Below, in pieces: positions 8,182-16,691 of a DNA stretch of 35,093 nt (position 1 is the stretch's first letter; every line of letters starts with the position of its first letter). The notes under the pieces were generated by a model. It saw only the letters and a list, made by a program, of their open reading frames with translations. It was not told the DNA's origin and made no database searches. Made by a program: the position numbers and the translations under genes. The stretch lies in NCBI GenBank assembly GCA_002314195.1, contig DCCQ01000093.1, positions 1-35,093 on the forward strand, written 5' to 3'. This stretch comes from Bacteroidales bacterium UBA1077. Its GTDB lineage: Bacteria > Bacteroidota > Bacteroidia > Bacteroidales > UBA932.

Positions 8182-8907
8182 ATGAACGATAACAGAAACA
8201 TACCTGCTCATGTGTCCATCATCATGGACGGAAACGGACGATGGGCCAAGCAGAAGGGACAGGAAAGGGTCGCCGGTCATTTCGAGGGCGTGGAAAGTGT
8301 GAGGGCATGTGTGGAAGCCGCCGCGGAAGCCGGGGTGAAATATCTTTCGCTGTTCGCCTTTTCAGAAGAAAACTGGGGACGTCCCGAGGGCGAAGTCAGT
8401 ACCTTGATGGAACTCATGATGAAAGCGATCGCGGAGGAGATAGGCTCGTTGGCTTCCAAAGGGGTCAGATTCCGTGTGCTTGGAAATATCTCGCGGTTGG
8501 GGCAGAAACTTTTGGATGCGATTCATGAGGCGGAGAGGAAGACTGAACCGGCTTCGGGGAAAGAACCGCTCATGACACTTGTCATCTTTTTGAGTTATAG
8601 CGGAAAGTGGGACATCCTGCAGGCCGCCAAAAGAATGGCCAAGGAATATGCGGACAATCCTGACGGCTTGGAATCCGTTGACATGGAGGACTTTGGGCAT
8701 TATCTGGTGACCGATGGCATTCCTGATCCGGATCTTATTATCCGGACCTCCGGAGAGGAGAGGATAAGCAACTACCTCCTCTGGCAGGCTGCATATTCGG
8801 AATTTCTTTTTGTGGATACGTTGTGGCCTGATTTCAGACGTTCTGAGTTCATGGCTGCTCTGGAAGAATATTCCCACCGGAACCGCAGGTATGGAAAAGT
8901 TAAATAA
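8182..8907 (+). CDS. uppS: Undecaprenyl diphosphate synthase
   Basis: UppS is the cis-prenyltransferase that extends farnesyl diphosphate to undecaprenyl diphosphate, the lipid carrier precursor for peptidoglycan and surface glycans. The 241-aa protein carries SIIMDGNGRWAK with the catalytic Asp16, the GH motif (VAGHFEGVESVR), LFAFSEENW, and the C-terminal DPDLIIRTSGEERISNYLLWQAAYSEFLF plus WPDF. The segment LSYSGKWDI replaces the more common NYGGR-type block, a variation I associate with Bacteroidota. The ATG at 8182 was chosen over an in-frame TTG at 8176 that overlaps the nadK stop. bamA follows after 37 bases that contain a promoter box. Confidence 0.95.
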   Translation: MNDNRNIPAHVSIIMDGNGRWAKQKGQERVAGHFEGVESVRACVEAAAEAGVKYLSLFAFSEENWGRPEGEVSTLMELMMKAIAEEIGSLASKGVRFRVLGNISRLGQKLLDAIHEAERKTEPASGKEPLMTLVIFLSYSGKWDILQAAKRMAKEYADNPDGLESVDMEDFGHYLVTDGIPDPDLIIRTSGEERISNYLLWQAAYSEFLFVDTLWPDFRRSEFMAALEEYSHRNRRYGKVK

Positions 8908-8913
8908 CTTACG

Positions 8914-8921
8914 TATATTTG
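8914..8921 (+). promoter_or_regulatory. Candidate -7 promoter box of bamA
   Basis: TATATTTG is a perfect TAnnTTTG match. The predicted transcript start is around 8927-8930, so the first in-frame ATG (8930) would be essentially leaderless. This favours the second ATG at 8945. The -33 region is weak. Confidence 0.55.
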
Positions 8922-8944
8922 CATCTTAAATGAAATCTGATTCG

Positions 8945-11545
8945 ATGAAAGTATATCGTCTATTGTGTCTTCTAGCCTTGTCCGCCGCCGCTGTTCCGGC
9001 CTTCGGACAGGAAACCGCAAAATCATCCGGGCCAGTGGAAGTTGATTATGAACATCCCGCGACCTATTATGTCGGCGGAATTGCCGTGGAGGGGAACCAT
9101 CAGTTCTCCAGCCAGCAGATAATCTCTTTGACTGGACTGCAGAAAGGCATGAGGATAACCGTGCCGAGCGATGACATCTCCTCTATAGTGTCACGGCTTT
9201 GGATGCAGAGGTACTTCGAGAATGTGGCTTTGGAAATAGACCATCTGAGCGCGAAGAAGGATTCCGCTTTTCTTGTCATCCGCATCCAGGAGCGTCCGAG
9301 GGTGTCCAGATGGCTTTTCACAGGTGTCAGAAAGGGCGAGCAGAAGGATTTGGACGAGAGGCTTAACCTTCGCCGCGGAGGCGAGTTCTCTGACTATGTC
9401 GCCAAGACCTCGACCGACATCATCAAAAGATTCTATGCCGACAAGGGCTTCCTCAACTGCAAGGTCGATGTTCAGACCCAGAAAGACACGATTGTAAGGA
9501 ACGCCATCAAGGTGAACTTCGCCGTGGATCGCGGCTCAAAAGTCAAAATCAAGGACATCCATTTCCAGGGAACGCAAGGGTTCTCTGATTTCAAATTGTC
9601 CCGCTCCATGAAGAAGACCAAGGCTAAAAAATGGTATAACTTCTTCAACAGCAAGAAATTCAATGAAAAGGAGTATCCTAACGACAAGAACAGCCTCATC
9701 AGCAAGCTCAACGAGTCCGGTTTCCGTGACGCGCGTATCGTCAAGGACTCCATCTACTATGTGACTCCCGACCGCTTGGACATCGACCTGAAGATAGACC
9801 AAGGCAAGAAATATTATTTCAGGAACATCTCCTGGACCGGCAACTCCGTTTACTCCACAGATCAGCTGAACGAGATTCTCAACATCCGCAAGGGAGATCC
9901 TTATGACATGGTGACAATGCAGAAGAGACTCCTTGGAGGTGGCAAGCAAGGAGATCAGGATGTGTCCAAGATCTATCGGGACAACGGCTATCTGTTCATC
10001 AACATCACGCCGGTCGAATTGAACATCGAAGGCGATTCCGTGGATGTCGAGATGAGAATATCCGAAGGAAAGCAGGCCACTCTCAATAATATCGTCATAA
10101 ACGGCAACACTCTCACCAACGAGAGGGTAGTGCGCAGGCAGTTGGCCACGAGGCCTGGCTATCTTTTCAGCCAGACCGATTTCGAGAGGTCCATCAGGGA
10201 GATCGCCTCGTTGGGACAGTTTGACCCGGAGGCCATCGCTGACCCGTCGAAAGGCTATACGATCGCTCCTAACCAGTTGAACAATACAGTGGATCTGATC
10301 TACAACGTGACCGAGAAACCTTCCAGTCAGCTGGAACTCTCCGGTGGTTGGGGCGCAAACACTTTCGTGGCGACTGTCGGTGTGAACTTCAACAACTTCT
10401 CCACGAAGCGAATGTTCGAGAAGAACGCTTGGAGGCCGGTCCCTCTTGGTGACGCGCAGAATCTTTCGCTGCGTTTCCAGACCAACGGAACATACTATAC
10501 CTCATTGGTGTTCGGTTTCTCAGAACCGTGGCTTTTCGGAAAGAAACCGACATCCCTTAACCTTCAGGCTTACTATACGAGGCAGACTAACTCGTATCTT
10601 GCGATCGGAATCCTGTCCAACGACAAGGTCATGCAGGTTTATGGTTTCTCGGCCGGAATCGGCACCCGTCTGAAATGGCCTGACAACTACTTCGTGCTTT
10701 ACAACGGCCTCAGCTGGCAGATTTATGACTTGAAGAACTGGATCAACGGCTACTTCATGTTCAATGACGGCAAGTCTCATAACCTGAGTTACACCATCAA
10801 CCTGAGCAGAAACTCAACCGACCAGCAGATCTATCCTCGTATGGGTTCGAACTTCAGCGCCAGCCTTCAGCTGACACCTCCATATTCATTGTTCAGAAAG
10901 AAGGATCTCGGCACGCTTGACGCCAACGGCAACCCTACGAAGGTCTCAAGTTACAAGGACATCAACTATGACAACTGGAGTTCAGCACAGCGTTACAAAT
11001 GGATCGAGTACCACAAGTGGAAGATCAGCGGGGAACTATACACCAAAGTCATCGGTGACTTCGTGATCATGACGCGCGCGCAGTTCGGCTACCTTGGCTA
11101 CTACAACCGCAAGTGGGGCTACTCTCCGTTCGAGGGGTTCAGAGTCGGTGGTGACGGCATGTCTGGTTATGACACCTATGGCGCGGACATCATCGCCCTT
11201 CGAGGTTACGAGAATTATGCCCTCACACCTTGGTCCGCCACTCCGTACAACTCGAACGGCTATTATGCCGGCAACGTCTATGACAAGTTCACAATGGAGT
11301 TCCGTTACCCTGTAATCCTCCAGCCTCAGTCCACAATCTTCGTGCTGGGCTTCCTTGAGGGAGGAAACTGCTGGTCGGACATCAAGAATTTCAATCCGTT
11401 CCAGATCAAGCGTTCGGCTGGTGTCGGCGTGAGGGTTTTCCTCCCGATGATCGGTCTGCTTGGCATCGACTGGGGGTACGGTTTCGACTGGCCGGAGAAG
11501 AAGAACAGGAGCCAGTTCCACTTCCTGATCGGACAACAATTCTAA
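8945..11545 (+). CDS. bamA: Outer membrane protein assembly factor BamA
   Basis: BamA is the Omp85-family barrel that folds and inserts outer-membrane proteins. The protein is 866 aa from the ATG at 8945, with a Sec signal peptide MKVYRLLCLLALSAAAVPAF ending at GQ. An upstream ATG at 8930 would add five residues ahead of a promoter-proximal position. POTRA repeats occupy roughly residues 45-460 (YYVGGIAVEGNHQFSSQQII, VKIKDIHFQGTQGFSDF, YYFRNISWTGNSVYSTDQL, ATLNNIVINGNTLTNERVV). The C-terminal barrel includes the surrounding GVGVRVFLPMIGLLGIDWGY block and ends in a terminal Phe (FLIGQQF), the BAM recognition signal. The gene sits between uppS and ompH/skp as expected. Both BamA and BamD of the same complex are therefore in this window. 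Confidence 0.96.
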   Translation: MKVYRLLCLLALSAAAVPAFGQETAKSSGPVEVDYEHPATYYVGGIAVEGNHQFSSQQIISLTGLQKGMRITVPSDDISSIVSRLWMQRYFENVALEIDHLSAKKDSAFLVIRIQERPRVSRWLFTGVRKGEQKDLDERLNLRRGGEFSDYVAKTSTDIIKRFYADKGFLNCKVDVQTQKDTIVRNAIKVNFAVDRGSKVKIKDIHFQGTQGFSDFKLSRSMKKTKAKKWYNFFNSKKFNEKEYPNDKNSLISKLNESGFRDARIVKDSIYYVTPDRLDIDLKIDQGKKYYFRNISWTGNSVYSTDQLNEILNIRKGDPYDMVTMQKRLLGGGKQGDQDVSKIYRDNGYLFINITPVELNIEGDSVDVEMRISEGKQATLNNIVINGNTLTNERVVRRQLATRPGYLFSQTDFERSIREIASLGQFDPEAIADPSKGYTIAPNQLNNTVDLIYNVTEKPSSQLELSGGWGANTFVATVGVNFNNFSTKRMFEKNAWRPVPLGDAQNLSLRFQTNGTYYTSLVFGFSEPWLFGKKPTSLNLQAYYTRQTNSYLAIGILSNDKVMQVYGFSAGIGTRLKWPDNYFVLYNGLSWQIYDLKNWINGYFMFNDGKSHNLSYTINLSRNSTDQQIYPRMGSNFSASLQLTPPYSLFRKKDLGTLDANGNPTKVSSYKDINYDNWSSAQRYKWIEYHKWKISGELYTKVIGDFVIMTRAQFGYLGYYNRKWGYSPFEGFRVGGDGMSGYDTYGADIIALRGYENYALTPWSATPYNSNGYYAGNVYDKFTMEFRYPVILQPQSTIFVLGFLEGGNCWSDIKNFNPFQIKRSAGVGVRVFLPMIGLLGIDWGYGFDWPEKKNRSQFHFLIGQQF

Positions 11546-11555
11546 ATAATATTCT

Positions 11556-11563
11556 TACATTTG
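11556..11563 (+). promoter_or_regulatory. Candidate -7 promoter box of ompH/skp
   Basis: TACATTTG matches TAnnTTTG, about 42 bases upstream of the ATG at 11605 and directly after the bamA stop. It resembles the bamA box in sequence and in its following GCATC. No clear -33 TTG is present. Confidence 0.5.
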
Positions 11564-11604
11564 CATCCGGAATCAAACACGCAAACTGATAAAATTCTAT
11601 AAAA

Positions 11605-12171
11605 ATGAAAAAGATTCTTATGATCGCCGCTATGGCGTTGTTTACTCTGACGGCTTCGGCGCAGGCGAAGTTCGCTTATGTCGATTTCAACGAACTGGTG
11701 ATGCTCGCCCCTGAGGCAGATGCGGCCAGGTCACAGATGCAGGCCGCTCAGAAAGAGGCTCAGGAAACCCTTCAGAGCATGATGGAAGAGGCTCAGAGCA
11801 AGTATAACGAGTATCAGCAGAAGCAGGCCACATGGACACCGGCCATCAAGTCCAGCAAGGAGAAGGAACTTGGTGACATCCAGCAGAGAATCCAGGAGTT
11901 CCAGCAGTCCATCCAGGCCGAGCTTCAGCAGCAACAGCAACAGTTGATGGATCCTATCTACAAGAAGGCTCAGGAGGCTGTCGAGAAACTTGCGAAGGCC
12001 GGCGGCTATCTGTTTGTCTTCGAGACCACGCAGTACCTCTACGTTGACAAGGCTCAGTGCAAGGATCTGACTCCGGAGGCAAGAAAGGCTTTGAATATCC
12101 CAGAAGGAAGGACCCTTGAGGATCTTCAAAAGGAACTTCAGGCTCAGGCACAAACTCAGGGTCAGCAGTAA
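11605..12171 (+). CDS. skp: Periplasmic chaperone OmpH/Skp
   Basis: This 188-aa protein begins with a clear signal peptide (MKKILMIAAMALFTLTASAQ, cut after SAQ). The mature N-terminus AKFAYVDFNELV is the strand conserved in OmpH/Skp. A Gln/Glu-rich coiled coil of about 100 residues follows (MQAAQKEAQETLQSMMEEAQ, QEFQQSIQAELQQQQQQLMD). The C-terminal strand GGYLFVFETTQYLYVD closes the body. The protein probably holds unfolded outer-membrane proteins in the periplasm and hands them to BamA, encoded immediately upstream. The Gln-rich tail (QAQAQTQGQQ) is low complexity. An intrinsic terminator follows 23 bases after the stop. Confidence 0.92.
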   Translation: MKKILMIAAMALFTLTASAQAKFAYVDFNELVMLAPEADAARSQMQAAQKEAQETLQSMMEEAQSKYNEYQQKQATWTPAIKSSKEKELGDIQQRIQEFQQSIQAELQQQQQQLMDPIYKKAQEAVEKLAKAGGYLFVFETTQYLYVDKAQCKDLTPEARKALNIPEGRTLEDLQKELQAQAQTQGQQ

Positions 12172-12193
12172 TCGCTGATAGTTTGTTAAATAG

Positions 12194-12223
12194 GGTCGGC
12201 AATAACTGCTGACCTTTTTTTTT
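12194..12223 (+). terminator. Intrinsic terminator after ompH/skp
   Basis: An 8-bp stem (GGTCGGCA with TGCTGACC, one G-T pair) with a 5-base loop is followed directly by nine T residues. It closes the nadK-uppS-bamA-skp unit. Confidence 0.9.
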
Positions 12224-12283
12224 GTCCCGTTCGCTGTGTGACTGACCCGGGGAGACCAATAGAATCTTTTTTCTGGAAATATG

Positions 12284-12314
12284 TTGGTTATTCTGCTTTT
12301 TATGCTTTAATTTG
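12284..12314 (+). promoter_or_regulatory. Candidate promoter of korAB-gdhA
   Basis: A TTG at 12284-12286 lies 20 bases upstream of TTAATTTG at 12307-12314, a 7-of-8 match to TAnnTTTG. The spacing fits the Bacteroidota promoter model. It lies about 40 bases upstream of the korA ATG at 12355. Confidence 0.4.
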
Positions 12315-12354
12315 TAAGGAATTTTTATTCAACACTAATATTCTTAAAATAGAA

Positions 12355-14187
12355 ATGCAACATAAGGTTATTGATGCTAAAGATGTTGTGATAAGGTTCG
12401 CCGGGGATTCCGGTGACGGTATGCAGCTTACCGGAACGTTGTTCGCGAACTTGTCGGCAGTCTATGGTAACGGCCTTTCAACATTTCCGGACTATCCGGC
12501 CGAAATCAGAGCCCCCAAAGGGACAGTGGCCGGCGTTTCCGGGTTCCAGGTTCACATCGGAAACCACAAGGTCAACACGTCAGGTGATTTCTGTGACATG
12601 CTTGTGGCGATGAATCCTGCCGCACTCAAGGCGAACGCCAAGTGGCTCAAGAGAAACGCTATAGTGCTGGTGGACGAGGATTCCTTCGATGACTTCGGCC
12701 TAAGCAAGGCTGGATTCACTGGTAACCCCTTTGAGGAACTTCACATCGAGGACAGGAACATCATAGTCGCTCCGATCACCAAACTGACGGAGGAAAGCCT
12801 GAAAGACAGCGGATTGGATGTTGTGTCCGTCCACAAGTGCAGGAATATGTTCACCCTCGGAATGGCCTGCTTCATCTTCAGCCGTCCGTTGGATTATGTC
12901 TATACTTATCTTGAAGGGCGTTTCTCCAAGAAACATCCTGAGATGATCGAGCCGAACCGCAAGGTTGTCAACGACGGCTACAACTATGCCGCCAACATCC
13001 AGGCGGTCGCCGACACCTATACCGTTGTGCCGGATGTCCAGGAAAAAGGAATATACAGGAATATCACCGGCAACCAGGCTCTGGCCTGGGGGCTGATCGC
13101 GGCTTCTGAGAAATCCGGTAGGTCTCTTTTCTGCGGATCCTATCCGATCACACCGGCAACGGCGATTCTTGAGGAACTCGCGATTCACAAGAATCTTGGG
13201 GTCAAGACAATGCAGACCGAGGACGAGATTGCGGGAATATGCTGTGCGATCGGAGCTTCGTTCGCCGGCAATCTTGCCGTCACGACGACTTCAGGCCCGG
13301 GCCTTTCGCTTAAGTCCGAGGCTCTCGGACTAGCCGTGATGACCGAGCTTCCGCTAGTGGTTGTGGACGTACAGAGAGGCGGCCCTTGCACAGGACTGCC
13401 GACCAAGACAGAGCAGGCCGACCTTAACGAGGCCCTTTACGGCCGCAACGGAGAGAGCCCTATGGTAGTGATGGCCGCACATTCTCCTGCGCATTGCTTT
13501 GACGCCGCCTTTACGGCCGCCAAGGTCGCAATGGAGCACATGACTCCTGTCCTGCTCCTTTCCGAGGGCTTCCTCGGGAACGGTTCAGAACCGTGGAAGA
13601 TTCCTTCCATGAGTGAATATCCTGTCATCAAACCTCGCCTTGCCGTGGCCGACGGAAAGAAGTTCCATCCTTTCGAGAGGGATTCCGAAATCCTTGCCAG
13701 AAAATGGGCCCCAGCCGGGACCCCTGGTCTTGAGCATCGTGTCGGAGGCCTTGAGAAAACGCATGAAGGTGTTCTTTCAACCGATTCGCTCAACCATGAG
13801 ACGATGGTCAGGGAGCGTGCTGAGAAAGTAGCCCGTGTCGCCGCAGACATACCCGACTTGGTTGTTGACGGTCCTGAAAGCGGGGAAGTCTTGCTTGTCG
13901 GTTGGGGAGGTACTTACGGACATATTCTTACAGCCACTGAGGAACTCCGCGCCGCCGGGAAGACTGTCAGCCGGGTGCATTTCGATTTCATCGACCCGCT
14001 GCCTAAGAACACAGAGAAGGTTCTCTCCGGTTTCCGGAAGATAATTGTCTGTGAGCTCAACCTCGGACAGTTCGCCGGTTATCTCAAGACCATATTTCCT
14101 CAGTTTAATTACTTGAACTGCAACAAGGTTCAGGGACAGACCTTCCTTGTGAAGGAGATTGTAGACGCGGCTTCGGCTCAGTTATAG
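12355..14187 (+). CDS. korA: 2-oxoglutarate (2-oxoacid):ferredoxin oxidoreductase, fused gamma-alpha subunit
   Basis: With KorB this oxidatively decarboxylates a 2-oxoacid to an acyl-CoA while reducing ferredoxin. 2-Oxoglutarate is the most likely substrate, from the subunit layout and the neighbouring gdhA. The 610-aa protein has the gamma domain first (VVIRFAGDSGDGMQLTGTLF at about 11-30, then DYPAEIRAPKGTVAGVSGFQVHIG), then the alpha pyrimidine-binding domain from about residue 235 (GNQALAWGLIAASEKSG, FCGSYPITPATAILEEL, QTEDEIAGICCAIGASFAG, TTTSGPGLSLKSEALGLAVM, QRGGPCTGLPTKTEQADL). The C-terminal domain begins near 560 (VLLVGWGGTYGH). An in-frame GTG at 12238 would add 39 residues but overlaps the promoter region and lacks family similarity, so the ATG at 12355 is preferred. 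Specificity for 2-oxoglutarate over other 2-oxoacids cannot be proven by eye. Confidence 0.9.
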   Translation: MQHKVIDAKDVVIRFAGDSGDGMQLTGTLFANLSAVYGNGLSTFPDYPAEIRAPKGTVAGVSGFQVHIGNHKVNTSGDFCDMLVAMNPAALKANAKWLKRNAIVLVDEDSFDDFGLSKAGFTGNPFEELHIEDRNIIVAPITKLTEESLKDSGLDVVSVHKCRNMFTLGMACFIFSRPLDYVYTYLEGRFSKKHPEMIEPNRKVVNDGYNYAANIQAVADTYTVVPDVQEKGIYRNITGNQALAWGLIAASEKSGRSLFCGSYPITPATAILEELAIHKNLGVKTMQTEDEIAGICCAIGASFAGNLAVTTTSGPGLSLKSEALGLAVMTELPLVVVDVQRGGPCTGLPTKTEQADLNEALYGRNGESPMVVMAAHSPAHCFDAAFTAAKVAMEHMTPVLLLSEGFLGNGSEPWKIPSMSEYPVIKPRLAVADGKKFHPFERDSEILARKWAPAGTPGLEHRVGGLEKTHEGVLSTDSLNHETMVRERAEKVARVAADIPDLVVDGPESGEVLLVGWGGTYGHILTATEELRAAGKTVSRVHFDFIDPLPKNTEKVLSGFRKIIVCELNLGQFAGYLKTIFPQFNYLNCNKVQGQTFLVKEIVDAASAQL

Positions 14188-14192
14188 GAGGA
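14186..14192 (+). promoter_or_regulatory. Strong Shine-Dalgarno site of korB
   Basis: AGGAGGA overlaps the korA stop codon and lies eight bases before the korB ATG. Such a perfect site is unusual in Bacteroidota, where most starts, including nearly all others in this window, lack it. It would couple or boost KorB translation. Confidence 0.65.
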
Positions 14193-14199
14193 ACGCACA

Positions 14200-15219
14200 A
14201 TGCCAAAATATACGCTGAAAGATTTCAAGAGCGACCAGGAGATCAGATGGTGTCCCGGTTGCGGGGACTATTCCGTGCTCGCGGCTCTTCAGAGAACTCT
14301 TCCTCAGGTTTGTGAGGAGAAGGGGATTGACAAGGACAAGATTGTGGTCGTGTCTGGCATCGGATGCTCGTCAAGGCTTCCGTACTATGTGGACACCTAT
14401 GGATTCCACAGCATCCACGGTCGCGCCACAGCCATAGCGACCGGAATGAAAGTCGCCAACCCGGATCTCTGCGTCTGGCAGGTGAGTGGGGACGGTGACG
14501 CGCTTGCGATCGGCGGAAACCATTTCATTCATGCCATCCGCAGGAACATCGACATCAACCTGATGCTCTTCAACAACCAGATTTACGGAATGACGAAGGG
14601 GCAATATTCCCCGACCTCGAAACTGGGGGCGATCACGAAGACTTCCCCTTACGGCACGGTCGAGCATCCGTTCAATCCGGGCAGCCTTGTACTGGGAGCC
14701 AAGGGAACGTTCTTCGCTCGCGGAATGGACACAGAGCTTGCTCTCAATCAGGAGATCATGCTCGCCGCGTCAAGACATAAGGGCACTTCCGTGATGGAGT
14801 TCCTGACCAACTGCGTGATATTCAACAATGGCTCTCACGCCGAGATCTCCGACAGGGAGCATAAGACCGACAGGACGCTGGTACTGCGTGACGGCGAGAA
14901 GATGATATTCGGAAAGAACCGTGACAAGGGTATCGCCCTTGATGGCTGGAGGCTGAAGGTCGTGACCATCGGTGAGAACGGTGTCACTGAGGACGACATC
15001 CTCACGCACGACAGCCATTCCGACAATCTTGGTCTCCAGATGATGCTCGCCGACATGAAGTGGCCGGATTTCCCGGTGGCCCTCGGTGTGATCAGAGAGG
15101 TTTCGGACATCACTTACGATGAGGAGGTCGCGAAGCAGGTTGAGAGTGTGAAGGCCAAGGCTAAGATTCACAGTGTCGATGAGCTTCTTCACAGCGGCTC
15201 CACATGGGAACTTAAATAG
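14200..15219 (+). CDS. korB: 2-oxoglutarate (2-oxoacid):ferredoxin oxidoreductase, beta subunit
   Basis: This 339-aa subunit binds thiamine diphosphate and one [4Fe-4S] cluster. The four cluster cysteines can be placed at Cys18 and Cys21 (WCPGCGDYSVL), Cys56 (GIGCSSRL) and Cys205 (LTNCVIFN). The ThDP-Mg motif is GDGDALAIGGNH (about 97-108) with the distal NNQIYGMTKGQ (about 125-135). SKLGAITKTSPYGTVEHPFNP is the family segment near the active site. Length is normal. It is 12 bases downstream of korA, with a strong Shine-Dalgarno, and 42 bases upstream of gdhA, with no terminator in that gap, so the three genes may share a transcript. No ferredoxin gene is adjacent. Confidence 0.93.
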   Translation: MPKYTLKDFKSDQEIRWCPGCGDYSVLAALQRTLPQVCEEKGIDKDKIVVVSGIGCSSRLPYYVDTYGFHSIHGRATAIATGMKVANPDLCVWQVSGDGDALAIGGNHFIHAIRRNIDINLMLFNNQIYGMTKGQYSPTSKLGAITKTSPYGTVEHPFNPGSLVLGAKGTFFARGMDTELALNQEIMLAASRHKGTSVMEFLTNCVIFNNGSHAEISDREHKTDRTLVLRDGEKMIFGKNRDKGIALDGWRLKVVTIGENGVTEDDILTHDSHSDNLGLQMMLADMKWPDFPVALGVIREVSDITYDEEVAKQVESVKAKAKIHSVDELLHSGSTWELK

Positions 15220-15261
15220 AACACATACACATTATTAACTAATTAATAACACAATCACATT

Positions 15262-16605
15262 ATGAAGACAACAGAAATAATGGCCCGTCTCCAGGCCAAG
15301 TACCCTACCGAGAAGGAATATCTCCAGGCAGTGCAGGAAGTCCTTGAGTCAATCGAGGAGGTTTACAATCAGCATCCTGAGTTCGAGAAGGCGAAGATCG
15401 TCGAGAGACTCGTTGAGCCAGACAGAATCTTCACATTCCGAGTGACCTGGATCGACGACAACGGTGAGGTTCAGACCAACCTCGGTTACCGCGTCCAGTT
15501 CAACAGCGCGATCGGACCTTACAAGGGAGGACTTCGCTTCCACAAGGCCGTTACCCCTTCAATGCTAAAGTTCCTCGGATTCGAGCAGACATTCAAGAAC
15601 GCCCTCACGACCCTTCCTATGGGTGGAGCCAAGGGAGGTTCAGACTTCGATCCTGTCGGTAAGTCAAACGCTGAGATCATGCGTTTCTGCCAGGCATTCA
15701 TGCTTGAGCTTTGGCGTTGCATCGGCCCTGATCAGGACATTCCTGCAGGCGATGTAGGTGTCGGCGGACGTGAGATCGGCTTCCTGAACGGAATGTACCA
15801 GAAGCTCGCCCGTCAGTACCACACTGGAGTTCTCACCGGAAAGGGCGCTACATGGGGCGGTTCGATCCTTCGTCCTGAGGCCACCGGTTTCGGAGCCCTC
15901 TACTTCACCCAGCACCTTCTCCACAAGGCAGGAAAGGACATCGCTGGCCAGAAGGTCTGCATCTCCGGTTTCGGCAACGTGGCTTGGGGCGCTGTGAAGA
16001 AGGCTACCCAACTCGGAGCCAAGGTTGTAGCGATCTCCGGCCCTGACGGAGTCTGCCATATTCCTGAAGGAATGACTCCTGAGATGAATGAATATATGCT
16101 TGACATGCGCGCCTCCAACAGGAATAGGGTCGAGGATCTCGCCACCAAGTTCCCTGGACAGGTTCAGTTCACCGCCGGCAAGAAGGCTTGGAGCATCCCT
16201 TGCGACATCGCTCTTCCTTGCGCTTTCCAGAACGAGCTCAGCGAGGACGACGCCAAGGAACTGAAGGCCAACGGTTGCTGGTGCTGCTGCGAGGTTTCCA
16301 ACATGGGCTGCCAGCCTGGAGCCATCCACTTCTTCCAGAACAACGGAGTCCTCTTCGCTCCTGGAAAGGCCGTGAACGCCGGTGGAGTGGCAACATCGGG
16401 TCTTGAGATGACCCAGAACGCGGCCCACCTCAGCTGGTCGGCTCAGGAGGTTGACGACAAACTTCACTGGATCATGCAGAGCATCCACGAGCAGTGCGTG
16501 AAGTACGGCACACGTCCGGACGGCAGCGTTGACTACGTGAAGGGCGCCAACATCGCCGGCTTTATGAAGGTCGCGCAGGCTATGCTTGAGCAGGGTATTA
16601 TCTAG
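15262..16605 (+). CDS. gdhA: Glutamate dehydrogenase, probably NADP-specific
   Basis: GdhA interconverts 2-oxoglutarate plus ammonia with glutamate, usually the main ammonium entry in Bacteroidales. The 447-aa protein is the size of hexameric small GDH. It shows GPYKGGLRFHKAV with the substrate lysine, LPMGGAKGGSDFDP with the catalytic Lys, the DIPAGDVGVGGREIGF block, GKGATWGGSILRPEATGFGA, the Rossmann dinucleotide motif ISGFGNVAWGA, and the C-terminal LFAPGKAVNAGGVATSGLEM. An odd cysteine-rich segment, CWCCCEVSNMGC at residues 339-350, occupies the place where many GDHs have an EGANMPTT- or EVANMPTT-like sequence. Coenzyme choice is inferred from family resemblance only. It follows korAB, placing two 2-oxoglutarate enzymes together, and a strong terminator ends the unit. 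Confidence 0.95.
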   Translation: MKTTEIMARLQAKYPTEKEYLQAVQEVLESIEEVYNQHPEFEKAKIVERLVEPDRIFTFRVTWIDDNGEVQTNLGYRVQFNSAIGPYKGGLRFHKAVTPSMLKFLGFEQTFKNALTTLPMGGAKGGSDFDPVGKSNAEIMRFCQAFMLELWRCIGPDQDIPAGDVGVGGREIGFLNGMYQKLARQYHTGVLTGKGATWGGSILRPEATGFGALYFTQHLLHKAGKDIAGQKVCISGFGNVAWGAVKKATQLGAKVVAISGPDGVCHIPEGMTPEMNEYMLDMRASNRNRVEDLATKFPGQVQFTAGKKAWSIPCDIALPCAFQNELSEDDAKELKANGCWCCCEVSNMGCQPGAIHFFQNNGVLFAPGKAVNAGGVATSGLEMTQNAAHLSWSAQEVDDKLHWIMQSIHEQCVKYGTRPDGSVDYVKGANIAGFMKVAQAMLEQGII

Positions 16606-16631
16606 GAAAGTAAGATTTCTTACGAATATGT

Positions 16632-16662
16632 GCGCATCAACACCTCGTTGATGCGCTTTTTT
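16632..16662 (+). terminator. Intrinsic terminator after gdhA
   Basis: A perfect 10-bp stem (GCGCATCAAC with GTTGATGCGC), a 5-base loop and six T residues follow the gdhA stop by 26 bases. Confidence 0.95.
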
Positions 16663-16675
16663 CATTTATATTCAT

Positions 16676-16683
16676 TAAATTTG
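16676..16683 (+). promoter_or_regulatory. Candidate -7 promoter box of the M49-like/DASS/porin group
   Basis: TAAATTTG is a perfect TAnnTTTG match just after the gdhA terminator. It predicts a leader of about 60 bases that contains the tandem repeat described at 16692-16731. Confidence 0.55.
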
Positions 16684-16691
16684 CAGGATGC

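Noticed and set aside
11881..11960. CAG/CAA-rich stretch as a nucleotide repeat
   Set aside because: It encodes the Gln-rich coiled coil of OmpH/Skp, with mixed codons and amphipathic spacing, so it is explained by the protein.
12238..12354. In-frame GTG start extending KorA by 39 residues
   Set aside because: The extension lacks family similarity, is AT-rich and overlaps the candidate promoter; the ATG at 12355 gives the usual start just before the GDSGDGMQ motif.
15664..16665. Minus-strand open frame of about 330 codons opposite gdhA
   Set aside because: It arises from the biased codon use of gdhA (few codons whose complement is a stop). It has no family motifs and no promoter, and gdhA on the other strand is unambiguous.
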